Positions 1-6,733 of a stretch of DNA of 18,375 nt are shown one piece after another. The number at the start of each line of letters is the position of its first letter. The stretch's first letter is position 1. A program made the translations under genes and the position numbers. The notes under the pieces are model-generated. The model ran no database searches and was not told the DNA's origin. It saw only the letters and a program-made list of their open reading frames with translations. This stretch comes from an uncultured Solobacterium sp. (lineage in GTDB: Bacteria > Bacillota_I > Bacilli_A > Erysipelotrichales > Erysipelotrichaceae): assembly GCA_938041275.1 (NCBI GenBank), contig CALISH010000054.1, positions 1 through 18,375 on the forward strand, given 5' to 3'.

Positions 1-393
1 GCTAGTCCAACTCCTGCGGCTCCCCCTACGACTACACCAATTGTAGCTCCTCCAAGTGTTCCAGTAACACCAGCAGCTATACCAACTAGTGGTTTAAGTG
101 CTAATAGTACTATAGACCTATTCTCTAAATTAAATAAAATTATTAGTGATAAATTAGCAGACCATTCTATTACAGATGCTGATTTTGATGCTATTGTACC
201 TGATTATACTACCACAGCAAGTGATCAAATCTCCAAGCATGACTTTAATAGTTCCTTGGCAGCTTTGAGTACTACACTTGCTAATATTCATGGTGATACA
301 GTACCATCTATCACTATAACTGAAGATGCTACCCCTGTAGACCGCACTATTGTGGATAACTTGATTGCTACCATTAAAACAATGGTACACTAA
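1..393 (+). CDS. C-terminal part of a Pro/Thr/Ala-rich protein (partial at window start)
   Basis: An open frame runs from the first base to a TAA stop at 391-393, giving 130 residues with no start inside the window. The first 30 or so residues are a Pro/Thr/Ala/Val-rich linker with repeated APP, PTT and VTP steps. The rest is a mostly helical-looking, moderately acidic domain of about 95 residues that ends in IATIKTMVH. No catalytic motif or membrane segment is visible. A proline-rich linker before a compact C-terminal domain is common in virion structural and modular phage proteins, but nothing here identifies the family. Codon use matches the downstream genes. That this is coding is fairly sure; its function is unknown. 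Confidence 0.7.
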   Translation, partial: ASPTPAAPPTTTPIVAPPSVPVTPAAIPTSGLSANSTIDLFSKLNKIISDKLADHSITDADFDAIVPDYTTTASDQISKHDFNSSLAALSTTLANIHGDTVPSITITEDATPVDRTIVDNLIATIKTMVH

Positions 394-469
394 TATTACT
401 ATTATAAAATAATTTAGGTTTGTAAATTTTAAAAACAATGAAACAAATCTATAATTATATACTATATTT

Positions 470-517
470 GTGTATAGGGAAATTCCCTATACACGGTATG
501 GTACTCATACTTTTATT
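470..517 (+). terminator. Tandem hairpins: strong 25-bp palindrome plus a terminator-like stem
   Basis: GTGTATAGGG (470-479) pairs perfectly with CCCTATACAC (485-494). With the central AAATT the whole 25 bp is symmetric. A second stem, GTATG (496-500) with CATAC (506-510), is followed directly by TTTTATT. The second stem and its T-run look like an intrinsic terminator for the upstream partial gene. The first could be part of the same terminator, an operator, or a 5'-end stabilising stem for the downstream gene: a TATACT box at 458-463 would place a transcription start close to 470. The structure is seen directly; the role is inferred. Confidence 0.5.
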
Positions 518-549
518 CTATTGATATTTGATTATAGGAGGAAACTAAA

Positions 550-1542
550 ATGTATAATCAAAACACCAACTATGGCTTTGCTAATCCAACTTTTTCTACT
601 GCGCAGGCTCCTGTAGGTAATTACGCACCTGTAACACCTACAGACCCTATGACTCCACAAGACCGTGAATTGTTGAAGCCTCAACAAAAGTCTTCTTTCT
701 CTTTGGAAATTCCACCAGAAAAAGAAGCATGGGCTAAATGTCCTCATAAAGACCATACTGGCTTCTTAACTGTAGCCGATGGTAAAGGTTGGGTACGATG
801 CACTCAATGTGGTGAACGTATTCCTACAACACCTTACAGTGATGAAGAAGTACAAAATGCTGTACGCACTATGCGTCATATTTGGCAACAAATTAAGTTG
901 TTCAGCATTACATTACCAGCAGAAATCAATACTGAATTCATGATGTCTTTGCCTATCGCAGAAAAATCTTTGGATTTGTATCATTTAGCATTCAAGAACT
1001 TTGATGATGTATCTCGTGGTATGAGCCGTGCACAAAACGTACAACCTCAACAAGCTGTACGTCCAGATGCATTCACATCTTTCGATAACATCTTGAACGG
1101 TAATGTACAACCAGCTTATGCTAACCCTTGGGGTGCACAAGCCAACCCTAACTTCTACGCTATGGCCAATGGTGGATACTACAATGCGCAAACTATGAAT
1201 GGTCAAATGCCTGTACAACCAATGCCTCAACAACAATGGCAACAACCACAAGCTCCATTCGGTTATAATGCACAACCACCTATGCAAGGTATGCCTAACC
1301 AAGGTCAAATGATGCCTAACCAACAAACACAACAAGTTATGGGTGGACAAGCATTTAACTCACAAGCACAAATGCAACAACCACCTGTATCTCCAGTACA
1401 ACAATTACAAAACCAACAAGCAATGGTAGCGAATGCTAACCCATTCAATGCTAATGCTTCCGTAGGTGCAACTGTTCCTGGTCCAGCTGTAGCAGCTCCT
1501 CAAAAGGAAACTATTACAACTGACACAATCAGCTTAGGATAA
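550..1542 (+). CDS. Zinc-ribbon protein with long Gln/Pro/Asn/Met-rich tail
   Basis: A 330-residue protein starting at ATG 550 behind AGGAGG at 536-541. Residues 1-45 are a Pro/Thr/Asn-rich leader. Residues 64-87 carry a putative zinc knuckle made of C64, H66 or H69, C84 and C87 (CPHKDH and CTQC). Residues 95-160 look helical (AVRTMRHIWQQIKLF and IAEKSLDLYHLAFKNF). From about 165 to 318 the sequence is low-complexity, dominated by Q, P, N, M, A and G, with repeats such as QPMPQQQ and MQGMPNQGQMMPNQQ. It ends in a short Thr-rich tail. No signal peptide or membrane helix is seen. It is a single-gene unit with its own terminator and a strong ribosome binding site, which suggests high expression. 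I do not recognise the family; a structural or nucleic-acid-binding condensing protein is possible but unproven. Confidence 0.85.
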   Translation: MYNQNTNYGFANPTFSTAQAPVGNYAPVTPTDPMTPQDRELLKPQQKSSFSLEIPPEKEAWAKCPHKDHTGFLTVADGKGWVRCTQCGERIPTTPYSDEEVQNAVRTMRHIWQQIKLFSITLPAEINTEFMMSLPIAEKSLDLYHLAFKNFDDVSRGMSRAQNVQPQQAVRPDAFTSFDNILNGNVQPAYANPWGAQANPNFYAMANGGYYNAQTMNGQMPVQPMPQQQWQQPQAPFGYNAQPPMQGMPNQGQMMPNQQTQQVMGGQAFNSQAQMQQPPVSPVQQLQNQQAMVANANPFNANASVGATVPGPAVAAPQKETITTDTISLG

Positions 1543-1556
1543 TTATAAATAAAGAA

Positions 1557-1599
1557 AGTCCTCATAGGAGTACATCTCCTATGGGGGTCTTTTATTTTT
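1557..1599 (+). terminator. Intrinsic terminator after the zinc-ribbon gene
   Basis: CCTCATAGGAG (1560-1570) pairs with CTCCTATGGGG (1576-1586) over 11 bp with one G-T wobble and a 5-base loop. The TCTTTTATTTTT tract follows from 1588. It lies directly after the stop at 1540-1542 and just before the ribosome binding site of the next gene, so the two genes are probably transcribed separately. Confidence 0.85.
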
Positions 1600-1602
1600 A
1601 CT

Positions 1603-1617
1603 GAGGTGATAAAAATT
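1603..1617 (+). promoter_or_regulatory. Ribosome binding site that points to an AUU start codon
   Basis: GAGGTGAT at 1603-1610 is followed after four bases by ATT at 1615. The arrangement copies the sites at 2415 (GAGGTGAT then ATG at 2426) and 9131 (GAGGTAAT then ATG at 9143). The 9131 site differs from this one by only two bases over the 15-base site, one of them the last base of the start codon. The only other upstream start-type codon, GTG at 1606, lies inside the ribosome binding sequence and has none of its own. Confidence 0.6.
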
Positions 1618-2346
1618 GCTAATGATTGTTATCAAAGCGTAGCATTCTATTCTCCTGTAAGAGAGGAGATAGAACTACTTAGAGATAAATTAATATCTCT
1701 ATATAATGATAAGAAAATCTGGCTACCATATGTTCTTAAAGACTTAGGACTATGGGAAACAGAAGAAGACTTTACTAAATTATCTGATGACTGTGAAGAT
1801 GGGACCACATTACGTAGTGAAATGGTATGGCCACCAGATGATAATGAAATTTGGTCTACTACTTTACCTGATGGTACTCTTGTATGGTATTTCCAAACAG
1901 AGTATTGCAATAAATGGACCTATATTACTACAGGGTTTAATATTCTGATAGATAAGATAGTTCCTAATAGTAGTATTAAGTTTGTCTATTATGCAGAAGA
2001 ACCTGGCTTTGCTATATATGATACTAATGATAAAGATCATATTATCTTTGATGATACAGTGAATGTAGATTTAGGCTGGAGTAAAAAAGAAGAAGGTAAA
2101 GAGAAACCAGAATACTTTAGTATGTGTGATAATATGCATTATCCACAGACGTACAAAGACGTACCTAAGTATTTGAATGAAGTACTTAGAGACGAATTTA
2201 AGATCACAGGTGTTAAACCATTTGTACCATCAATGTTTTGTAAACCTGGTGAATCCATAGAAACAAGCTTTGAAGAATATATTCAAGATGAGCTTGGGGG
2301 TACCATTGAATGGTGCAATATACAACCTTTTAGGTATGTAGACTGA
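1615..2346 (+). CDS. Hypothetical protein, possible YubB/Api92-like (DUF1281) fold, apparent AUU start
   Basis: Reading from ATT 1615 gives 243 residues ending in TGA at 2344-2346. The start is chosen from the ribosome binding site; the alternative GTG at 1606 adds three residues but lacks a binding site. The first in-frame ATG is about 70 residues downstream and would cut into the conserved-looking part. The protein is acidic and rich in W, D and E. A central stretch with WPPDDNEIW, a hydrophobic strand, YFQTEYCNKW and then YYAEEPGFAIY resembles the order of motifs I know from YubB/Api92-like ferredoxin-fold proteins of mobile elements. That is recalled family knowledge and a weak match. The C-terminal 60 residues include IQDELGGTIEWCNIQPF. 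It forms a single-gene unit between two terminators. Coding is sure; the fold assignment is tentative. Confidence 0.75.
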   Translation: MANDCYQSVAFYSPVREEIELLRDKLISLYNDKKIWLPYVLKDLGLWETEEDFTKLSDDCEDGTTLRSEMVWPPDDNEIWSTTLPDGTLVWYFQTEYCNKWTYITTGFNILIDKIVPNSSIKFVYYAEEPGFAIYDTNDKDHIIFDDTVNVDLGWSKKEEGKEKPEYFSMCDNMHYPQTYKDVPKYLNEVLRDEFKITGVKPFVPSMFCKPGESIETSFEEYIQDELGGTIEWCNIQPFRYVD

Positions 2347-2351
2347 CTCAG

Positions 2352-2374
2352 AAAGCCCCAGTAATGGGGCTTTT
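2352..2374 (+). terminator. Intrinsic terminator
   Basis: AAAGCCCC (2352-2359) pairs with GGGGCTTT (2366-2373) across a six-base loop AGTAAT and runs into TTTT. It lies six bases after the upstream stop and separates that gene from the topoisomerase block. Confidence 0.85.
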
Positions 2375-2425
2375 ACAATATGTATTTTTTAAACAAAGAT
2401 TAACAGTTAAGTGAGAGGTGATAAA

Positions 2426-4810
2426 ATGGCCAAAATAACAAAAGAGATGCAAGATAATATTGCCAATTATGGTGATGACTTTTTAACTCTTACTCCAACT
2501 GAAGGCGTACGACAGAATATTGGTACTTACCTAGGTTACTCAGGTAATCGAGGATTTATTAATATGATTAGGGAAATCTTTCAGAACTCAGCCGATGAGT
2601 TGATGAAGAAAGATTCTCCATGTGATGAAATTTGGGTATACTATGATGAGAGAAATCACGAAGTTACCATACAAGATAACGGTCGTGGTATTCCATTTGA
2701 TATTATGGTTACTGCATTTACTAGTCAAAATACGTCAACCAACTATGAAAAGAAACCAGGTGCTTTCTCATCTGGTCGACATGGTTTAGGTTCTAAAGCT
2801 ACGAGTGCATGTAGTGAGCACTTTGTAGTTAAATCTTATCGTCTAGGTAAAGGGCAAGAGATGTCTTTATACTTAGGTGACCCTGAAACAGCTAAGGTTA
2901 AGTCTATCCCTAATAAGGATAACTACCAAGGTACAATTATTACATTTAACCCTATTCATACTATGCCAACTAAGAAACAAGGCTATACTGGTTATCAAGC
3001 TGGTAAAGTTATTATGGGCGAAATCACTACAACTTGGCAAGATGTATTAGACTTATTAGAAAGTCTAATACCTTTACTTGATATTGGTGCTAAAGTAAAT
3101 TACTTTGGTACTGATGCTAATGGCAAGTGTCATAAAGTACGTATTGTGAATGATAAAGGTATTGCTGGTATCCTAGATTCCTTAGCAACTAAACCTATGA
3201 TTGCTCCAATACATATATCCAAGCTTAAAGAAGATGGACAGATGAAAGCTGATATCTTATTTACTTTTGATAGTACAAAAGCAGATGATATCTTTGCTGG
3301 TTATGCAAACTTCTGTCCTACACCTAGCGGAACTCATATTAAGGGTTTCGTTGAAGGGCTTACCAAATTCTTTAGAGATTATATGAATAAATACTTCTTA
3401 GGTAAGAATTCAAAACTAAAGATTACAAATGCTGATATTCTCAGTGGACTATGCTGTGTAAACTCTGTATATCACTTATATCCAGAATTTACAGGACAAG
3501 CAAAGGAAATCATTTCAAATGAAGACTTAGTCCCTTTTGTAAAAGATATCACGATAGATGGTTTAGATCAATGGGCTAAGACCTCTTCGTCGGATCTACA
3601 AAAACTTTGTAAATACTTTAAAGAAGTAGCAGAACTTCGTACGAAAAATGAAGCAGGACGTGTCCGTATTCAGGTTAAGAATGCTTCAGCTATTACTGGT
3701 CTTCCAGCTAAGTTTGTAAGACCTAAAGGTAAGAAGCATAATGAACTATTCATCGTGGAAGGTGACTCTGCTGCTGGTAATGCTCGTAATAGACGTGACA
3801 ATGATTCTCAAGGTATATTCCCTATTCGTGGTAAAATCATTAGTGCTTTAGCCAAGAAAAGAGAAGATGTACTTAAGAATGAAGAAGTTGCAGCTATTAT
3901 TTCTATTATTGGTGCAGGTTATGGTAAAAACTTTGATATCAATAAGTGTAACTGGGAACGTGTAGTAATCTGTACAGATGCTGACCCTGATGGTGCTCAT
4001 ATCCGTACATTGTTATTATCGTTCTTCTTATTGTATATGGAACCATTAGTATTAGCTGGTCGTGTATATGCATCAGTTCCACCATTATACGGTGGTAAGA
4101 TTGATGGTAAGAACTTTAAGTACTTCACTGACCGTACAGAATACAATGCATACTTACAAAAACAATTCTCAAAGAACCATAAAATAACCCTACCTGGTAA
4201 GGTTAACTTCACTAGTAATCAATTAATTAAGCTATTAAATTCTACAGAGTTCTATATTGAACGTTTAGAGTCTGCGGCTAATTCATTCGCGATTAATCCG
4301 TACTTATTAGAAGAAATTTTGTTATATGTGGGTAAAGGATTATCATTCAGTCAGTTCAAATCTAAGATTACAAAGAATCATAAGTATTTGGAATGTAAAA
4401 ATGAAAAAGGTAGCTGGACTATCACTGGTCTTTATGAAGATAACAAGTACCAAACTATATACATCAATGATCGCTTATTAAGCTTCTTTGAAACTATGCA
4501 TTATAAATTGGTAACTGATATCATCGGTTCTCAGCCTAGTCATTATGTAGTCGATGGTGAGACTATGTCCTTATATGGCTTATTAAATAAGTTTAAAGAA
4601 CTAGCTCCAAAGAATATCACTCGATTCAAAGGTCTAGGTGAAATGAACGAAGACCAATTATATGATACAGTAATCGGCAAAGATAAAGAAAGGGTTCTCG
4701 AACAATACACAGTGGAAGATATCAAATACGAAATTGCTAAGATTCGTGAAATCGATTCTAGTAAGATGGATTTAATCGCAGGATTAGATATCTCCAATTA
4801 TATTTTCTAG
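2426..4810 (+). CDS. gyrB: Type IIA DNA topoisomerase ATPase/TOPRIM subunit (GyrB/ParE-like)
   Basis: A 794-residue subunit that hydrolyses ATP and helps cut and pass DNA together with the GyrA/ParC-like subunit encoded at 6734. ATG 2426 is chosen because GAGGTGAT at 2415-2422 sits just upstream; the GTG at 2411 lies at the start of that site. GHKL ATPase motifs are clear: E50, N54 and D57 (EIFQNSADE), DNGRGIP at 84-90, GRHGLGSKA at 117-125, and the QAK loop with K360. The TOPRIM motifs are EGDSAAG at 445-451 and DADPDGAH at 518-525. The closing KGLGEM motif is at 735-740. A roughly 170-residue insertion lies between TOPRIM and KGLGEM, so the length is nearer E. coli GyrB than the short Gram-positive forms. 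The end departs from the usual GyrB tail. Gyrase versus topoisomerase IV cannot be decided from sequence alone. The symbol is a family label. Confidence 0.95.
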   Translation: MAKITKEMQDNIANYGDDFLTLTPTEGVRQNIGTYLGYSGNRGFINMIREIFQNSADELMKKDSPCDEIWVYYDERNHEVTIQDNGRGIPFDIMVTAFTSQNTSTNYEKKPGAFSSGRHGLGSKATSACSEHFVVKSYRLGKGQEMSLYLGDPETAKVKSIPNKDNYQGTIITFNPIHTMPTKKQGYTGYQAGKVIMGEITTTWQDVLDLLESLIPLLDIGAKVNYFGTDANGKCHKVRIVNDKGIAGILDSLATKPMIAPIHISKLKEDGQMKADILFTFDSTKADDIFAGYANFCPTPSGTHIKGFVEGLTKFFRDYMNKYFLGKNSKLKITNADILSGLCCVNSVYHLYPEFTGQAKEIISNEDLVPFVKDITIDGLDQWAKTSSSDLQKLCKYFKEVAELRTKNEAGRVRIQVKNASAITGLPAKFVRPKGKKHNELFIVEGDSAAGNARNRRDNDSQGIFPIRGKIISALAKKREDVLKNEEVAAIISIIGAGYGKNFDINKCNWERVVICTDADPDGAHIRTLLLSFFLLYMEPLVLAGRVYASVPPLYGGKIDGKNFKYFTDRTEYNAYLQKQFSKNHKITLPGKVNFTSNQLIKLLNSTEFYIERLESAANSFAINPYLLEEILLYVGKGLSFSQFKSKITKNHKYLECKNEKGSWTITGLYEDNKYQTIYINDRLLSFFETMHYKLVTDIIGSQPSHYVVDGETMSLYGLLNKFKELAPKNITRFKGLGEMNEDQLYDTVIGKDKERVLEQYTVEDIKYEIAKIREIDSSKMDLIAGLDISNYIF

Positions 4811-4820
4811 GAGAACTGTT

Positions 4821-5756
4821 ATGATCATATATTATGCGGATACACAGGATGGGCGGTTAGCTGCCCATCTAATACTTCAAAATCCAGAGAGAGTTTTGAT
4901 TGATGAAAATACAAGAATAGATCAGGACTATAGTCGTTTATTAAATGATATTCAAGATTCTAGGGATATTAAGCTATTACCATATACATTTAAGCCTAAT
5001 GCTGCTATATTAGATAGAGTTAATAAAAATGAATCTATCGTGTGTATCGGTGTTGGGTTTAATGCGAATGATAATACATCTTTAAGTAGATTTGATACTC
5101 TAGCAAATAAATCTAGACGTTTAGTATTTATAGATTACTTACCAATGTCTAAGTTTTTAATAGAAAAGTACAAAGACAATGAAAATATAGACTTCCATTA
5201 CTATGAGGATGAGTGTCTGTCTAGTATTGTCTGGTATATTATTATGGGTAAGAGTGAAAGCATACCATTAATCAATGGTATAAATCAATATATCCATAAA
5301 CCTATGCCAGATATCAAAGCTATATATCAAAAGATGTATATAGCGACGTTATTTAGTGACCCTCAAGACGTTGTATGGGACAATCTCATGAGCGAAACTG
5401 AAGAGGAAGCTAAGTATCGATATAAGACTATTGCGTATGCATATGATTATATGAAACAACGATTACAGATTGATATTGACCGTGGAGCATACTATTCATA
5501 TATTGGAGATCTTAAAGTAAGATGTATGAGTATCCAAGATGCAGAGTATATTCCATCAGTCTTATATCATAAATCTTTAGTAACTATAAACTGGATATAT
5601 GATGGTGATAGCTATCTATATAAAGTTTATGCTAATTTTGATGATTTTAATTGTGCGGACTTTGTAGCTAAGTATAATGGTATTGGAACTAAACACTACG
5701 GTGTGTTCAGATCGGATGACTTATTGTTATACCCGCATAGATCTCGGAGGAACTAA
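4821..5756 (+). CDS. DHH-like phosphoesterase fold protein with degenerate active site
   Basis: A 311-residue protein starting at ATG 4821 ten bases after the GyrB stop, behind AGGAG. The architecture suggests a DHH/DHHA1 phosphoesterase of the oligonucleotide- or cyclic-nucleotide-cleaving kind. The N-terminal YYADTQDGRLAAHLI resembles motif I (D7, D10, G11). CIGVGFN near 75-81 sits where an Asp is usual, FIDYLPMS at 103-110 sits where DHH is usual, and NGIGTKHYGVF at 286-296 recalls the GGGH motif of DHHA1. Several metal ligands are therefore missing: DHH reads DYL and the motif II Asp reads Gly. If the assignment is right, this may be a pseudoenzyme that binds nucleotides or nucleic acid, or a diverged enzyme. 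Its stop overlaps the dUTPase start by one base, so translation is probably coupled. Family assignment is moderate to weak. Confidence 0.6.
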   Translation: MIIYYADTQDGRLAAHLILQNPERVLIDENTRIDQDYSRLLNDIQDSRDIKLLPYTFKPNAAILDRVNKNESIVCIGVGFNANDNTSLSRFDTLANKSRRLVFIDYLPMSKFLIEKYKDNENIDFHYYEDECLSSIVWYIIMGKSESIPLINGINQYIHKPMPDIKAIYQKMYIATLFSDPQDVVWDNLMSETEEEAKYRYKTIAYAYDYMKQRLQIDIDRGAYYSYIGDLKVRCMSIQDAEYIPSVLYHKSLVTINWIYDGDSYLYKVYANFDDFNCADFVAKYNGIGTKHYGVFRSDDLLLYPHRSRRN

Positions 5757-6199
5757 TGGCGAGAAAATTCCACTTAGTGTCCACAGCACCTGAGGGCACA
5801 TTACTACCAAAACGTTCAACTAAACATTCTGCTGGTTATGACTTCTTCTCTCCTATAGATGCAGAAATCATGCCAGGTGCAACTCTTAATATCCGTACAG
5901 ATATTAAAGTTGAAATGAATGAAGATGAAGTATTATTCATCGTACCACGTAGTAGCTATGGTTACAAGTATCAAATGTCTCTAACAAACACTTTAGGCGT
6001 GATCGATGCAGATTTCTTTAACAATGAATCCAATGAAGGCAATATCAGTATCAAGATTAAGAATAATGGTACTGAGCCTATGTATTTAGTTAAAGATGAA
6101 GCATTTGCTCAAGGTATTTTTGTTAAGTATTTGACTACAGATGATGACGATGTAACTGAAGTGCGTACTGGTGGTATTGGTAGCACTACTAAGAATTAA
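5756..6199 (+). CDS. dut: Trimeric dUTPase (dUTP diphosphatase)
   Basis: A 147-residue enzyme that converts dUTP to dUMP and diphosphate, lowering uracil in DNA and feeding dTMP synthesis. All five dUTPase motifs are present in order: AGYDF at 26-30, PRSS at 64-67, GVIDADFFNN with SNEGNI at 81-97 (the catalytic Asp lies in GVIDAD), EAFAQGIF at 115-122, and the glycine-rich P-loop-like RTGGIGST at 137-144. The insertion after GVIDAD is typical of Firmicutes and phage forms. ATG overlaps the upstream TAA by one base, and GGAGG at 5746-5750 gives the correct spacing. The full length argues for an active homotrimer. Its presence suggests that this element excludes uracil from its DNA, unlike the uracil-containing PBS1-type phages. 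Confidence 0.95.
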   Translation: MARKFHLVSTAPEGTLLPKRSTKHSAGYDFFSPIDAEIMPGATLNIRTDIKVEMNEDEVLFIVPRSSYGYKYQMSLTNTLGVIDADFFNNESNEGNISIKIKNNGTEPMYLVKDEAFAQGIFVKYLTTDDDDVTEVRTGGIGSTTKN

Positions 6200-6215
6200 T
6201 TGAAAGGTAAAAACA

Positions 6216-6608
6216 ATGAGAAACAATAATAAACCTAATCGTAAGCCTGCAACTAAATTATTTGAAATTACACTTCCTGTAACTTACAGTGGTAAACTTT
6301 CCAATGAAGTAACTGATTGGTTAGTTAATACTTTAGAAACAGGCGAAATCTTTGATATGGTAGAAGTGAATGTATTCGGTAGACGCAATGTATTCACACA
6401 AAACAAAGAAGCTCTTGGTTCTGTAATCGTTGGTTCTGTAAAAGAATCTGGTTTCAAAGATAATATGCTAAGCATTACTATCTTAACTGGTGAACGTAAC
6501 TATGAAATCATTAAGAATATGAAACAAGCTGATGCGTTTGTATTCGTACGTCCTAATAATAAAGGTAGTTACAAAATTACTAAGATCAATATTAACGAAG
6601 TCCTATAA
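6216..6608 (+). CDS. Small beta-rich hypothetical protein
   Basis: A 130-residue protein starting at ATG 6216, with a weak AAAGG site at 6203-6207, 16 bases after the dUTPase stop. The first 13 residues are basic and Asn-rich (RNNNKPNRKP); the rest alternates short hydrophobic strands, suggesting a compact beta-rich domain. No cysteine cluster, nucleotide-binding loop or membrane segment is visible. It is the last gene of the gyrB-dut unit before a terminator, so a role in replication or nucleotide metabolism is suggested only by position. I do not recognise the family. Confidence 0.8.
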   Translation: MRNNNKPNRKPATKLFEITLPVTYSGKLSNEVTDWLVNTLETGEIFDMVEVNVFGRRNVFTQNKEALGSVIVGSVKESGFKDNMLSITILTGERNYEIIKNMKQADAFVFVRPNNKGSYKITKININEVL

Positions 6609-6619
6609 GTCTATATGTA

Positions 6620-6653
6620 GCCACTATGGTAAATTAAGACCATAGTGGCTTCC
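6620..6653 (+). terminator. Hairpin terminator with a weak T-tract
   Basis: GCCACTATGGT (6620-6630) pairs perfectly with ACCATAGTGGC (6639-6649) across an eight-base loop. Only TTCC follows, so the T-run is poor. It probably ends the gyrB-to-6608 unit with partial read-through into the GyrA-like gene, which follows 80 bases later. Confidence 0.65.
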
Positions 6654-6733
6654 TATTCGTATCCAAATATGTTAAACTGGGAAACTAAAAATTTACCAAA
6701 CGAAAAACATGCATATAGACTGGAGGGATATAC

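Noticed and set aside
985..1350. Minus-strand open frame inside the zinc-ribbon gene
   Set aside because: It is opened by the repetitive CAA/CCA codon use of the overlapping gene, has no binding site, and gives an implausible Leu/His/Arg-rich protein.
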